Assembly: GCF_018614075.1 (NCBI RefSeq)
Contig: NZ_JAGGOZ010000002.1
Location: 1-64,000 of the forward strand
DNA: 64,000 nucleotides
Direction: 5' to 3'
DNA from: Streptomyces sp. ISL-94
GTDB lineage: Bacteria > Actinomycetota > Actinomycetes > Streptomycetales > Streptomycetaceae
Below, one piece after another: positions 17,093 through 26,064 of the stretch. The position numbers were made by a program, and so were the translations under genes. The notes beneath the pieces were generated by a model. It made no database searches. It saw only the letters and a list, made by a program, of their open reading frames with translations, and had not been told where the DNA came from. How positions within the stretch are numbered: position 1 is the first letter of the stretch; every line of letters begins with the position of its first letter.

Positions 17093-17845
17093 TCAGCGAA
17101 CGGTGCCGGCGGCCTGCTGGCGCCGGTACCGGTCGAACTGCCAGGCCGTGAACGCCACGACCGGGACGACGGCCGTGGGGACGGCCCACCACGGGATGCC
17201 GAGCAGGAGGGCGGCGAACGCCACGCCGAAGCAGAGCACCGTTATGGCGATGAGCAGCGGCTTTCCGAGCAGGCGCCAGGTGTACGGCTCGTGTCCGCGC
17301 GGCCCGGAGGCCAGCAGCATCGCCCCGAACCAGAGCCCGAGAGCTGCCAGAAGGCCCGCGAACGTGCCGAGGCCGGCTGTCATCTGGGCCTCGTCGCGAG
17401 GCTCATCGGCGGTGCTCTGCCGGATGCCGGCCTTGTCGAGCGTCATGATGTAGCCCCGCCAGACGGTGCCGGTCACCTGGTCTCCCGGGCGGAGCCGCTC
17501 GAGCAGCGGTCCCGGATCACCGAACTCCTCGGGCCCGTTCCAGAAGGGCGCGCCGGACAGGGTCGCCACGTAGCTGGGGGGCCCACCCCCGCCGATCCGC
17601 GTCTTGTCGACGGTGAAGGAGACCGTGCGCACGCAGTTCTCCTGTTCCCGCACCGGCAGGTCGGTGGGGCACGGCTCGGCCACCCTGTAGTCCTGGTACC
17701 GCTGGATGTCCGACGGCAGCAACCCGGTGAACACGAGGTAGCAGACCGTGGCCGGGATCAGCGACACCAGGAGCAGCCACGCGCCCGTGGGCCGTGCCCC
17801 GAGCGCGGGTCCATCCGATATGTGGCCTGACGTCGTTTCTGTCAC
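17093..17845 (-). CDS. Membrane protein of unknown function
   Basis: 250 residues from GTG 17845, preceded by AGGGGGAGG. One membrane helix near residues 22-40 (LLLVSLIPATVCYLVFTGLL), an extracytoplasmic domain of about 110 residues with two cysteines (EPCPTDLPV, QENCVRTVSF) and the phrase RPGDQVTGTVWRGYIMTL, then three helices (MTAGLGTFAGLLAALGLWFG, LLIAITVLCFGVAFAALLLG, WWAVPTAVVPVVAFTAW). The layout is common among uncharacterised streptomycete membrane proteins with an SH3-like or OB-like external domain. It is followed by the degenerate lipoprotein on the other strand. Confidence 0.75.
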   Translation of the reverse strand: MTETTSGHISDGPALGARPTGAWLLLVSLIPATVCYLVFTGLLPSDIQRYQDYRVAEPCPTDLPVREQENCVRTVSFTVDKTRIGGGGPPSYVATLSGAPFWNGPEEFGDPGPLLERLRPGDQVTGTVWRGYIMTLDKAGIRQSTADEPRDEAQMTAGLGTFAGLLAALGLWFGAMLLASGPRGHEPYTWRLLGKPLLIAITVLCFGVAFAALLLGIPWWAVPTAVVPVVAFTAWQFDRYRRQQAAGTVR

Positions 17846-17908
17846 TGCGTGCCTCCCCCTGGCTTTCGCTACGGCTCCATTCAGCCACACAGAGGCAGGC
17901 AGCGGGGG

Positions 17909-18673
17909 CTAGAACTCGCGGTGGACCTTCGTGTTCGAGGCCTGGGCGCGGGGGCGGACCACGAGGAGGTCGATGTTGACGTGGCTGGGGCGGGTGACTG
18001 CCCAGGTGATGGTGTCGGCGACGTCGTCGGCGGAGAGGGGTTCGGCGACGCCCGCGTAGACCTTCTCGGCCTTGTCCGCGTCGCCGCGGAAGCGGGTCTT
18101 CGCGAACTCCTCGGTCTTGACCATGCCGGGGGCGATCTCGATGACGCGGACCGGACGGCCGACGATCTCCAGGCGGAGGGTTTCGGCGAGGACGCGGGCG
18201 CCGTTCTTGGCGGCGACGTAGCCGGCGCCGCCCTCGTACGTGGAGTGGCCGGCGGTGGAGGACAGGACGACCACCGTGCCGTCGCCGGAGGCGGTGATCG
18301 CCGGGAGGAGGGCCTGGGTGACGTGGAGGGTGCCGATGACGTTGACCTCGTACATGGTGCGCCAGTCGGCGGGGTCGCCGGTGGCGATGGGCTCGGCTCC
18401 GATGGCACCGCCCGCGTTGTTGACCAGTACGTCACACCGGCTCAGCGAGGCCGCGAAGGCGTCGACGGCGGCGCGGTCGGTGACGTCGAGGGCGTGGGCA
18501 GTGGCCTGCAGGCCCGCTTCGGTGAGCTCGGCGGCGAGGGCCTCGATGCGGTCCTTGCGGCGGGCGGTGAGGACGACGTGGAAGCCGGCCGCGGCGAGCT
18601 GCCGGGCGGTGGCGGCGCCGATGCCGCTGCTCGCTCCGGTGACTACGGCGGTTCGGGTGGCGGCCGTGCTCAT
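17909..18673 (-). CDS. Short-chain dehydrogenase/reductase
   Basis: 254 residues, the standard size of a classical SDR. Rossmann cofactor motif TGASSGIG near residue 12, NNAG near residue 86, catalytic Ser in VLSSTAG and YVAAK (Tyr/Lys) near residue 150. The RR in VVLTARRKDRIEAL, after the second strand, suggests NADP(H) preference. Substrate not predictable from sequence; resembles the YdfG / 3-hydroxy acid group of general SDRs. Stands alone, with a 64-bp gap to the membrane protein gene. Confidence 0.9.
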   Translation of the reverse strand: MSTAATRTAVVTGASSGIGAATARQLAAAGFHVVLTARRKDRIEALAAELTEAGLQATAHALDVTDRAAVDAFAASLSRCDVLVNNAGGAIGAEPIATGDPADWRTMYEVNVIGTLHVTQALLPAITASGDGTVVVLSSTAGHSTYEGGAGYVAAKNGARVLAETLRLEIVGRPVRVIEIAPGMVKTEEFAKTRFRGDADKAEKVYAGVAEPLSADDVADTITWAVTRPSHVNIDLLVVRPRAQASNTKVHREF

Positions 18674-18737
18674 GTGCGGGCTCCTCGTTCGGTCGTACGG
18701 GCGATTCTCCGCCAGCATAGGCGGGTGCGGCGCGGGG

Positions 18738-19073
18738 TCAGCGGCCGCGCGGGGCGTACATGATCACGGCCATGCCGGCGAGGCAGACGAGGGCGCCGGC
18801 GACGTCCCAGCGATCGGGGCGGTAGCCGTCGGCGACCACGCCCCAGGCGAGGGATCCGGCGACGAAGACCCCTCCGTAGGCGGCGAGGACGCGGGCGAAG
18901 TCGCCTTGGGGCTGGAGGGTGGCGACGAATCCGTAGAGGCCGAGGGCGATGACCCCGGCGCCGATCCAGGCCCAGCCCTTGTGCTCGCGGACGCCTTGCC
19001 AGACGAGCCAGGCGCCGCCGATCTCCAGGACGGCGGCGAGGGCGAAGAGGGCGGCGGAGCGGGCGATGAGCAT
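18738..19073 (-). CDS. YnfA family (UPF0060) small membrane protein
   Basis: 111 residues with four membrane helices. Family signatures: [54 protein letters not shown] and [20 protein letters not shown] followed by PR. YnfA proteins are relatives of small multidrug transporters in the inner membrane; some confer cationic dye efflux, but most have no proven substrate. Start ATG 19073 gives the usual N-terminus ([17 protein letters not shown]). Confidence 0.92.
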   Translation of the reverse strand: MLIARSAALFALAAVLEIGGAWLVWQGVREHKGWAWIGAGVIALGLYGFVATLQPQGDFARVLAAYGGVFVAGSLAWGVVADGYRPDRWDVAGALVCLAGMAVIMYAPRGR

Positions 19074-19199
19074 GGCCGGAAGCCTACGCAGATCACGCGG
19101 ACGGCCGGGCGAATGGAGGATCGGCCCGCCCTCATTCGTGTGATGGTCCGACCGGATGGGGGCGGTCGGCTTTAGCGTCCGCGCGTGGAGGTGGTGGCG

Positions 19200-19691
19200 A
19201 TGCGCCGTGTTGCCGTACGGAGTGTGGTGCTGGCCGGGCTGCTGGTGCTTGCCGGGGGCTTGCCCGCGGGGGCCCATGCGTCGGCCGGTGCCGGGGACGG
19301 CCCCGGGGCGGAGGCCGACGTGGCGTACCACGGGCGGGTGTCCCTGACCGGGGCCCGGCTGCGGATCTGGCTGGTCCCGGAGAACGACGGCCCGGCGGCG
19401 CTGGCGAACGCGACGGTGCGGGTGCGGCTGTCGGCCGGGCTGGCGGACGGGCAGGAGCTGTCGCGGGGGTGCGCGCGGGCGGGGCTGCGCGAGGTGGTGT
19501 GCGAGACGGGCCCGCTGCCGCTGCACGGGCGGGGCCGGCACATCGGGCTGGCGCTGGGGCTGCGGGAGCCCGCGTCGGAGGTGGTGGTGCGGGTGGACAC
19601 GTGGTGGAACGGCGGGGCGGCGGACCGGAACCTCGCGAACAACGAGCACGTGGTGCTGGCGCTGGACACGGGGGACGCGTACGCCTTCTAG
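19200..19691 (+). CDS. Secreted DUF11/CARDB-like protein
   Basis: 163 residues from ATG 19200 (GGAGGTGGTGGCG upstream). Sec signal peptide ([20 protein letters not shown], cleavage near AHASA). The mature protein is a single Ig-like beta domain: [52 protein letters not shown] and [12 protein letters not shown], the pattern of DUF11-type domains that decorate surface proteins. Two Cys may pair. It has no anchor, so it should be released or loosely bound to the wall. Confidence 0.7.
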   Translation: MRRVAVRSVVLAGLLVLAGGLPAGAHASAGAGDGPGAEADVAYHGRVSLTGARLRIWLVPENDGPAALANATVRVRLSAGLADGQELSRGCARAGLREVVCETGPLPLHGRGRHIGLALGLREPASEVVVRVDTWWNGGAADRNLANNEHVVLALDTGDAYAF

Positions 19692-19734
19692 TCCTCAAGG
19701 GCGTACCGGGTTCTGGAGGGCCCTCTAGTGCTGT

Positions 19735-20469
19735 CTAGGCGGGTGCGGTGCCGAATTCGACGAGGGCCTCGTCCACGATCCGTTCGAGACGGGCGTGGTG
19801 GGCGCCGCGCCAGTAGACGCGCTCGCAGACGGTGCACTGCGCGAAGACGTCGTAGGAGCGGTGCGTGCCGCGCTCCAGGCGGTCGCCGACGCTGTCCTTG
19901 TCGGCTTCGCGGAGCGGCCCGTTGCAGGCGGTGCAGCGGGTCCACGGCGCGAGCGCGGGCGCGAACCGGCTGAGGACGTCGCGCAGTTGCTCGTCGGGGT
20001 TGTCGCTGTAGACGTACGCGCCGGCGAACAGCTCGCGGCGGCGCAGCAGTCCGCGGTCGCGGGAGAGCAGGACGCGCTGCTCGGCGGCGGAGCGGGTGGC
20101 GAGGGCCGGGTCGCCGATGTCCTCGTTCTCGTACGCGGCGTCGACGCCGAGGAGGCGCAGGCGACGGGCGAGGGTGCCGAGGTGGACGTCGAGGAGGAAG
20201 CGGAGCGGGGCGCCGGGGACGCGCTGGGGCCGCTCGACGCCGAACACCTCGACCGACTGGCCGTCTTGGGGCACGTAGGAGACGGGCACCTCGCGGCCGT
20301 CGACGAGGAGGCGGCCGACCTCGGTGAGCGGGACCCCGGCCGACTCGACGACGTGGCCGAGGCTGGAGGCGCCGTCGGTCGCGGTCGGTACGCGTTCGCC
20401 GCGCCGGCTGGGGGCGGCGAACAGGCGCAGTTCTGGTGCGAGGGTGAGGTGAATGCCGGGTCCGTTCAC
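19735..20469 (-). CDS. Mut7-C RNase domain protein with N-terminal ubiquitin-like domain
   Basis: 244 residues. N-terminal 90 residues form the ubiquitin-fold Mut7-C associated domain (LTLAPELRLFAAP, SLGHVVESAGVPLTEVG). The C-terminal Mut7-C domain has LRFLLDVHLGTLARRLRLLG (a PIN-like acidic strand), SRDRGLLRRRELFAGAYVYS and a zinc ribbon CTACNGPL ... CTVCERVYW (two CxxC pairs). Mut7-C proteins are predicted exoribonucleases or RNA-binding modules; activity in bacteria is unproven. GTG 20469 fits the domain start, but no strong Shine-Dalgarno is seen, so the start could shift. Confidence 0.85.
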   Translation of the reverse strand: MNGPGIHLTLAPELRLFAAPSRRGERVPTATDGASSLGHVVESAGVPLTEVGRLLVDGREVPVSYVPQDGQSVEVFGVERPQRVPGAPLRFLLDVHLGTLARRLRLLGVDAAYENEDIGDPALATRSAAEQRVLLSRDRGLLRRRELFAGAYVYSDNPDEQLRDVLSRFAPALAPWTRCTACNGPLREADKDSVGDRLERGTHRSYDVFAQCTVCERVYWRGAHHARLERIVDEALVEFGTAPA

Positions 20470-20887
20470 TCTGTCAGCATGCCACTGCGGGGGCGCCGGG
20501 CGCGGCTCAATTACGAGGTCGAGGCGGCCTGGTCGTAGGTTTCGCGGTGCGCGCTGACCTCGTCGAAGTGGTGTCTCGGAGACCTTCCTGCTCGCCGAGG
20601 CCGCCACGGCCCGCTCACGACCGGCTCGGGGGCCCCGGGCGTACGCGGCCGGATCGTGCCGACCGCCTGACGCGCCGGCGGGACCGTCGGGCTCAAGGAG
20701 CCGGGGCCGGCTCGCCCCGCGGCCCGCGCCCGGTGGGGGCGGCGGCAGCGGCCGGCGACACGTAGGCGGGGGTGCGCCGGCCCGCGGCGAGGACCCCCTG
20801 CGGAGGCAGTCCGTGTACCGGACAAGGAAAGTGCTGCGGCGTAGCATCGAAAATACGACAGCCCACCATCAGGAGGAGGTGGCGTCC
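20470..20887. other. 418-bp gap without a convincing gene
   Basis: Low-complexity GC-rich sequence. Two short stretches look protein-like: on the minus strand a tail ending HFDEVSAHRETYDQAAS (about 20511-20575), and on the plus strand SETFLLAEAATARSRPAR (about 20573-20626). Neither has a start, a Shine-Dalgarno or adequate length. They may be gene relics. The last 20 bases carry the AGGAGGAGG of the next gene. Confidence 0.4.
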
Positions 20888-21289
20888 ATGCCTGAAGCCC
20901 TTGGAATCGGGCACCTCGCGCTGACCGTCACCGACGTGAAACGCAGCGCGGAGTTCTACAACCAGCTGTTCGACACCCAGACGGTCGTCGACATGGAGGA
21001 CGAGTTCGGCCCGTTCGTGGCCATCGCCTCACCCGCCTTCGTCCTCGGTTTCCGCAGGCACGAGTCGACGAACGGGTCGGACGCCTTCGACCCGGCGCGG
21101 GTCGGGCTGGACCACTGCGCCTTCCACGTCGCCGACCGGACCGCACTGGAGGCCTGGGAGTCGCGGCTGGACGAGCGGGAAGTCGCGCATTCCGGCGTCT
21201 TCGAGGATCCGTCCGGGGCCCTCCACCTCAACTTCAAGGACCCGGACAACATCGCCGTGGAGTTCTACTGTCCGGCCGGGCAAGGCTGA
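20888..21289 (+). CDS. VOC family (glyoxalase/bleomycin-resistance fold) protein
   Basis: 133 residues, one VOC module made of two beta-alpha-beta-beta-beta halves: first half GHLALTVTDVKRSAEFYNQL, second half LDHCAFHVADRTALEAW with DPSGALHLNFKDPDNIAVEFY. Metal ligands typical of the fold are visible as GHL (His), DHC (His) and VEFY (Glu). Such enzymes bind a divalent metal and act on small molecules (isomerase, dioxygenase, lyase or resistance roles); the substrate cannot be told. Start ATG follows AGGAGGAGGTGG. Confidence 0.88.
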   Translation: MPEALGIGHLALTVTDVKRSAEFYNQLFDTQTVVDMEDEFGPFVAIASPAFVLGFRRHESTNGSDAFDPARVGLDHCAFHVADRTALEAWESRLDEREVAHSGVFEDPSGALHLNFKDPDNIAVEFYCPAGQG

Positions 21290-21647
21290 GCCGCAGGAGG
21301 GACCTGGCACGCGCCCGTAGGCTTGCAGCCGATCGCCGAGTACCAGCCGTTCACACCCGCCATCGGACCGCTGCGGGGGCCCGCTCCGCCGATATCGTCG
21401 GCTGCAAGTCCCGTCTCTCTGGCGCTGGCATGTTGCGCGCAGAAACCGTATCGAATTGCGGTTCATCTCGATTATTTGTTGCAACCGGAAAATACGGTCA
21501 GAGCGGTGAGATGCCATACGAAGTTCAGGTCGCTCTGCGCCCGGCGTGAATCACCTTGCATGACACGGGGCCAAGGCGGATCCGGCTGCCCTGGCCGTGA
21601 CAATCTGTTCGCCAGCACAAGGTTCTTGGAGCGGAGGTACGCGCCCT
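21290..21647. other. Intergenic region, probable promoter of the HTH gene
   Basis: 358 bp. Bases 21445-21500 are AT-rich (ATTATTTGTTGCAACC) and are flanked by ACCGTAT and AATACGGT, an imperfect inverted pair that could be an operator for the downstream regulator. No coding region seen. Confidence 0.4.
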
Positions 21648-22550
21648 GTGGGTGTCACTGTCAACCCCACCGTCAGCAGGCGCCGACTGGGGTCGGAGCT
21701 GCGTCGGCTCCGGGAGAGCAGCGGTATGACGACGCAGCAGGTGGCGGCGCGCCTGCTGATCTCCCAGCCCAAGATCAGTCTGCTGGAGAACGGCCGCCGC
21801 CTCATCAAGCCGCGCGATGTGCGAGATCTCTGCGAGCTGTACGGAGTCCGGGATCAGCGGCGCGTTGACCACCTGATGCAGATGGCCAGGGAATCGGGTC
21901 AGCAGGGCTGGTGGAACGCCTACGACGACATCCCGTACGGCGCCTACATCGGCCTGGAGGCCGAGGCGGCCGCGATCCGGTTCTACGAGCCCCTGGTGGT
22001 CCCCGGCCTGCTGCAGACCCCCGCCTATGCGCGGGCGGTCATCGCAGGAACGATCCCTCATGCCACTGCCGAACAGGCGGCCACCCGACTCCAGGTGCGG
22101 ATGCGGCGCCAGGACCGGCTGCGCGCCCCGGGCCACCCGCTGCGCCTATGGGCCGTGATGGACGAATCGGCGCTGTCGCGCGTCGTGGGCAGCCGCGAGG
22201 TCATGCGCGAGCAGCTGGACCATCTGACCCACCTCAGCGCCCAGCCGCACATCACCATGCAGGTTCTCCCTCACGAGGTGGGTGCGCACCCAGGCGTCTC
22301 GGGGCAGTTCTCGCTGCTCGAGTTCGCCGACGCCACCGATGTGAGCGTGGTGTATCTGGAGAGGTTCACCAGCGACCTCTATCTGGAGAAACGATCCGAC
22401 GTGCGACGCTACAGCGCCATGTATGCGCACTTGCAGGCCCAGGCGCTGAGCCCGGAGGCTACCCGGCATTTCATCGAGGAAGCCGTCAGGGCGTACGCCG
22501 GCCCAGAATCGCGGCCAGATGCCCGCGTGCTGTCCCTGCCGAGCCCGTGA
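21648..22550 (+). CDS. Helix-turn-helix regulator with DUF5753 domain
   Basis: 300 residues from GTG 21648 (GGAGCGGAGG upstream). N-terminal XRE-type HTH (LGSELRRLRESSGMTTQQVA ... LLISQPKISLLENGRR, residues 10-75), then the DUF5753 ligand-binding-like domain (RFYEPLVVPGLLQTPAYARA, LWAVMDESALSRVVGSREV, VLPHEVGAHPGVSGQFSLLEF). In Streptomyces such regulators normally pair with a short DUF397 protein and influence development or secondary metabolism. No DUF397 gene follows here, in contrast to the HTH gene at 48714-49571, so this is an orphan member. Confidence 0.9.
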   Translation: MGVTVNPTVSRRRLGSELRRLRESSGMTTQQVAARLLISQPKISLLENGRRLIKPRDVRDLCELYGVRDQRRVDHLMQMARESGQQGWWNAYDDIPYGAYIGLEAEAAAIRFYEPLVVPGLLQTPAYARAVIAGTIPHATAEQAATRLQVRMRRQDRLRAPGHPLRLWAVMDESALSRVVGSREVMREQLDHLTHLSAQPHITMQVLPHEVGAHPGVSGQFSLLEFADATDVSVVYLERFTSDLYLEKRSDVRRYSAMYAHLQAQALSPEATRHFIEEAVRAYAGPESRPDARVLSLPSP

Positions 22551-22558
22551 GAGCCACT

Positions 22559-22587
22559 GAGCCCCCGGACGATGTGTCCAGGGGCTC
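22559..22587 (+). terminator. Terminator of the HTH gene
   Basis: GAGCCCCCGGAC and GTCCAGGGGCTC form a stem (one bulge) 8 bases past the stop codon. Confidence 0.7.
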
Positions 22588-22653
22588 CGCTGCCGAACGG
22601 CGGACCGGACGGCCTATGTGGTTGACGGCGTCTCAGCCCTTACCTGTGATGGG

Positions 22654-24417
22654 CTAGTCCTGGCGGGTTGCCGCACCTCGCCGGGTCCGCCTCATGGCGA
22701 AGAAGGCCGAGCCTCCGACGAATGCCAGCACGGCTGCAGTGGCGGCCATGATGCCGGCCTCGCTGCTCGGGTCGGTCGCGGCGAGGTCCGGCGACGTCTC
22801 CTTTGACTGCAGGCCGCTGGCGGCGCTCACGGGAGTGAAGTTGACGGTCTTGGCGGTGTGCCCGGGACCGATGTGGCCCAGAGCGTCGTCGAGGCCGCCT
22901 GGCAGGAAGTCGGCCCACGGGGGCTTGCCCTGGTCGGGACCGTCCTGACCGTGCTCGGGCTTGCCGTGGTCGTGACCGTCGTGACCGTGACCGTCGGGAC
23001 CGTGGCCGGGCTTGCCGTGGTCGTCGTCGCGACCGTGCTCGCCCTCGTCGCCACCGTCGCCACCGTCGCCCTCGTCGTCGTGACCGTGGTCGTGATCGTG
23101 ATCGTGATCGCCCGAGTCACCCTTTTCACCCTTGTCGCCGCGAGGCCCCTTGGGTCCGGCGGGTCCGGCGGGTCCGGCGGGTCCTACGGGTCCCACGGGT
23201 CCGGCAGGTCCGGCGGGTCCGGGGGAGCCAACGGGGCCGGGAGCGCCTGTCGGGCCGGGTGCTCCGGGGCTGCCGTCAGGGCCGGGAGCGCCGGTCGGGC
23301 CGGGGGCGCCGGGGGCACCGGGGGCGCCGGGGGCACCGGGGGCGCCGGGGCTGCCGCTCGGGCCGGGGGCTCCGGGGCTGCCGTCAGGGCCGGGGGCGCC
23401 AGGGGCGCCGGGGGCGCCGGGGCTGCCGCTCGGACCGGGGGCGCCGGTCGGGCCAGGGGCACCCGTCGGGCCGGGGGCGCCGGGGCTGCCGTCAGGGCCG
23501 GGAGCGCCGGTCGGGCCGGGGGCACCCGTCGGGCCGGGGGCTCCGGTCGGGCCAGGGGCTCCGGTGGGGCCGGGCGCTCCGGTGGGGCCGGGGGCTCCCG
23601 TCGGGCCAGGCGAGCCGGTCGGGCCAGGCGAGCCGGTCGGTCCGGGAGGCCCAGGCGGGCCAACGGCGCAGGCCGCCCTCGTGATGGTGTTGGTGTCCAG
23701 CGTGACCGCGCCATTGCGCGCCAGAGCGCGGCCTTCGATCACGGCGCCGGTGTTCAGCGTGATGGACGTCAGGGCCAGGATGGTGCCCTTGAACTGGGAG
23801 TTCGTGCCCAGGGTGGCGGAGCTGCCCACCTGCCAGAACACGTTGCAGGCGTTTGCCCCGTTGATGAGGGCCACGACACTCGCCGGAGCCGTGATCAGGG
23901 TCTCGGGGATCTGGAAGATGAAGACGGCGTCGGGGTTGTTCTGGCCGTCGAGAGTGACCGTTCCGGTGATGTTCAGTGTCGACGAGGCCGTGTAGACGCC
24001 GGGCGCCAGCGTTTGTCCGCCGATATCGGCCGGAATGGCGGTGCCGGGTCCCCGGCTTGCGGCGTCGTTGTAGGCGACGACGAGGTCGGACTTCGCCTGA
24101 GCGGCGGCGGCGTCGGTGATGTGCTGCGTTCCGTTGACGATGCCGGGCGGAAAGCCGGTTACCGACGTGCCCGGGTGGAGCCCCAGATCGCCGTTGATGA
24201 CGGTGGGGCCCGTGTTGGTGACCGTTGAACCGGCCAGGACCGCGTAGTTGGTGGCGGTCCCCAGTCCCACGGGGGCTTCCAGGGCGTGAGCGAGGTTCGG
24301 GACCAGGGTTGCCGCCGCCAGGAGCGCTGCGGGGAGCAGGACGAGGACTCCCCGTTTGAACAGACTGCGTCGAGGCTTTTTGTCGGGTGGACCCGACCGG
24401 ATGACATCCAATGCCAC
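22654..24417 (-). CDS. Surface protein: DUF3494 domain, collagen-like repeats, His/Asp-rich region, C-terminal anchor
   Basis: 587 residues from GTG 24417 (GAAAGG upstream). Order: signal segment ([20 protein letters not shown]); DUF3494 ice-binding-like beta-solenoid (about 50-255; [39 protein letters not shown]); about 60 Gly-X-Y triplets rich in GPTG and GAPG (about 258-435); a Gly/Asp/His/Lys-rich stretch with runs such as [12 protein letters not shown], likely metal-binding; then DLAATD, a hydrophobic helix and a basic tail ([14 protein letters not shown]). The architecture is that of a sortase substrate, but the expected LAXTG motif reads LAATD. DUF3494 in non-polar bacteria is usually adhesive rather than antifreeze. 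The Gly-X-Y DNA is highly repetitive and prone to length change. Confidence 0.88.
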   Translation of the reverse strand: MALDVIRSGPPDKKPRRSLFKRGVLVLLPAALLAAATLVPNLAHALEAPVGLGTATNYAVLAGSTVTNTGPTVINGDLGLHPGTSVTGFPPGIVNGTQHITDAAAAQAKSDLVVAYNDAASRGPGTAIPADIGGQTLAPGVYTASSTLNITGTVTLDGQNNPDAVFIFQIPETLITAPASVVALINGANACNVFWQVGSSATLGTNSQFKGTILALTSITLNTGAVIEGRALARNGAVTLDTNTITRAACAVGPPGPPGPTGSPGPTGSPGPTGAPGPTGAPGPTGAPGPTGAPGPTGAPGPTGAPGPDGSPGAPGPTGAPGPTGAPGPSGSPGAPGAPGAPGPDGSPGAPGPSGSPGAPGAPGAPGAPGAPGPTGAPGPDGSPGAPGPTGAPGPVGSPGPAGPAGPVGPVGPAGPAGPAGPKGPRGDKGEKGDSGDHDHDHDHGHDDEGDGGDGGDEGEHGRDDDHGKPGHGPDGHGHDGHDHGKPEHGQDGPDQGKPPWADFLPGGLDDALGHIGPGHTAKTVNFTPVSAASGLQSKETSPDLAATDPSSEAGIMAATAAVLAFVGGSAFFAMRRTRRGAATRQD

Positions 24418-24863
24418 AGCAGAACCTTTCTTGTTGCTTCGGGTCTCAGCCCTCCCGGAGGAGGTTCCCGAGCGCCCGCGACGATGGCTATGCAGGGCCG
24501 CAAGCCCCTAACCTGCGCAGGCGCGCAGGCTTCCCAGAGCGGGGACTTCGAGAGCGGCTCCCTGCCCAGGTAGTGATACGCCGTCACGTGGGGGCAGTCA
24601 CGCATATTTCACAGGAATGAGCCATAAATCGGAAAAACTGGTCTATGTGAGTGAGGTAACGCCAAGGAAGTCGCATTTGCCGCACGTCCGTGCGAATCCG
24701 TTGTGTCGTCAAAGTGGCGGGCGCGTCGGCGTCCCCTACCGCCGCATCGCTGAACGACCGTCCGTCCGGAGGCCGTTGCGGTTCTTCTGCCTGGACCGCC
24801 TCGGAGGCAGGGCCGTCTCACCCCTCCCGTTGCAAGCCTCAGGTCAGCGTCGGGCGGGACATG
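24418..24863. other. Long leader/promoter region of the DUF3494 surface protein gene
   Basis: 446 bp without a gene. On the minus strand the 180 bases before the start codon can form several stems (for example CCTGCGCGCCTGCGCAGG near 24510-24535 and CGGGAACCTCCTCCGGGAGG near 24455-24475), so a structured 5' leader is possible. An AT-rich patch at 24600-24660 probably holds the promoter. I could not match it to a known riboswitch. Confidence 0.45.
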
Positions 24864-24904
24864 ACAGAGCCCGGCCGGGTGACTGCGGACCGGCCGGGCT
24901 CTGT
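24864..24904. terminator. 15-bp perfect terminator
   Basis: ACAGAGCCCGGCCGG pairs exactly with CCGGCCGGGCTCTGT across an 11-base loop, 24 bases beyond the stop of the small gene at 24929. Confidence 0.9.
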
Positions 24905-24928
24905 GCGTGGGGGCGAGTGGTTCTCTGG

Positions 24929-25141
24929 TCAGAGGGTCTCGTCGTGCAGGTCCTCTTCGCGCAGCAGGTCGTCTTCGCGGCGGCGCGAGGTCTCCTTCTG
25001 GCCCTGCTTCTGGCCCTGCTTCTGTTCCTGTTCGCGGGACGGCTTGCCCGGCTGAGCGTGCGCGGGGTCTCCGGGGCGCTGGTGACCCTGTGCCTCGCGG
25101 CCCTTGCCCGGCTCCTGACGCTTGTCCTGCTTACCGCTCAT
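24929..25141 (-). CDS. Small, highly charged disordered protein
   Basis: 70 residues, MSGKQDKRQEPGKGREAQGH followed by an HAQPGKPSREQEQ segment, KQGQ repeats and an acidic tail (LLREEDLHDETL). About two thirds of residues are charged or Gln; there are no hydrophobic stretches, so it is expected to be unfolded and cytoplasmic. The start is supported by GAGGAG seven bases upstream and the gene has its own strong terminator. Function unknown. Confidence 0.65.
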   Translation of the reverse strand: MSGKQDKRQEPGKGREAQGHQRPGDPAHAQPGKPSREQEQKQGQKQGQKETSRRREDDLLREEDLHDETL

Positions 25142-25322
25142 GACGGCGACTCCTCTGCGTGGGGTACGGATTCCTCTCGGATCACGCTGACACGCACAGT
25201 GACGGTCCGCATCATGGCGGCTACGAGGCGAGGCACACGGGTGACGCCCGTCCCCGGTTGTGGCTGCGCCGGAAGCCGGGCCAGCCCGCACACAGGGCTG
25301 CCCAGATTGACGAAAGGCCAGG

Positions 25323-25931
25323 TCAGGGCCACACGAGGCAATAGGGTTGGTGCCCGGCTTCATGCAGCCGGTGGGAGAAGTCCTGCCATTCGTGGAGCAG
25401 CTGGTAGACGTTGAAGGCGTCGCTCGGCCCGCCGCGGTCCGGGACCGTGGACCAGATGAACGCGGCCGCGCCCACCGCCTCCTCGCCGATGCCGCGCAGC
25501 GGGTCGACCACCGTCATCGGGAGCTTGACCACCGCGTAGTCGGGGTGGAGGACGACCAGCTCCAGCGGCGGGACCTTGTGGAGCGGTATGCCCTCGATGC
25601 CGGTGAGGACCATCGCCGCCATGGTCTCCGGCTTGATCTTGGTGAAGAGGCCGCCCATGCCGAGCTCGTCGCCGCCGAGCTCCTCGGGCCGCATCGTGAC
25701 CGGGACGCGGGCCGCCGTCGCGCCGTCCGGGGCGCCGAAGTACTTGTACGTCACGCCCATGCCCCGGCCCTTGGGGAGCTCGTCGGCCGGCAGCATGGGT
25801 CCCGGGACGGCGTCGGCCGCCTCCGTGGACCGGCGGCGGTGCTTGCCGCGGCGTCGGGCCTCGCGGGCTTCGCGGGCGCGCTGGGGGTCGAGGCCGTCCG
25901 TACCCTCGCCCGGTCCACCACCGCGTTGCAT
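25323..25931 (-). CDS. Conserved hypothetical protein upstream of hemL
   Basis: 202 residues from ATG 25931 (GGTGGAG upstream). The first 60 residues are basic and low-complexity (DPQRAREAREARRRGKHRRR). The folded part has MGVTYKYFGAPDGATAARVP, MGGLFTKIKPETMAAMVLTG and LHEWQDFSHRLHEAGHQPYC. No membrane segment or known motif. It is divergent from hemL with about 130 bp between them. I do not recognise a family. Confidence 0.7.
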   Translation of the reverse strand: MQRGGGPGEGTDGLDPQRAREAREARRRGKHRRRSTEAADAVPGPMLPADELPKGRGMGVTYKYFGAPDGATAARVPVTMRPEELGGDELGMGGLFTKIKPETMAAMVLTGIEGIPLHKVPPLELVVLHPDYAVVKLPMTVVDPLRGIGEEAVGAAAFIWSTVPDRGGPSDAFNVYQLLHEWQDFSHRLHEAGHQPYCLVWP

Positions 25932-26064
25932 ATCTCCACCCGACTGGTCTTTCTTGCCCCGGCCCCGCGGCCCCCGCCACGCAGCCTGATCATCATGGCA
26001 GTGACCTCCCCCGCGGCGGCGCGGTGAAACGCCCGTCCGCAAGACTGTCGCGGCCTCTGAGACC

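Noticed and set aside
20511..20830. Candidate small genes on both strands
   Set aside because: Short protein-like ends without start codons or ribosome sites; described as gap content only.
24440..24470. TPP riboswitch (CTGAGA near the start of the DUF3494 gene)
   Set aside because: Only one hexamer matches; the second conserved arm is absent and the gene has no thiamine link.
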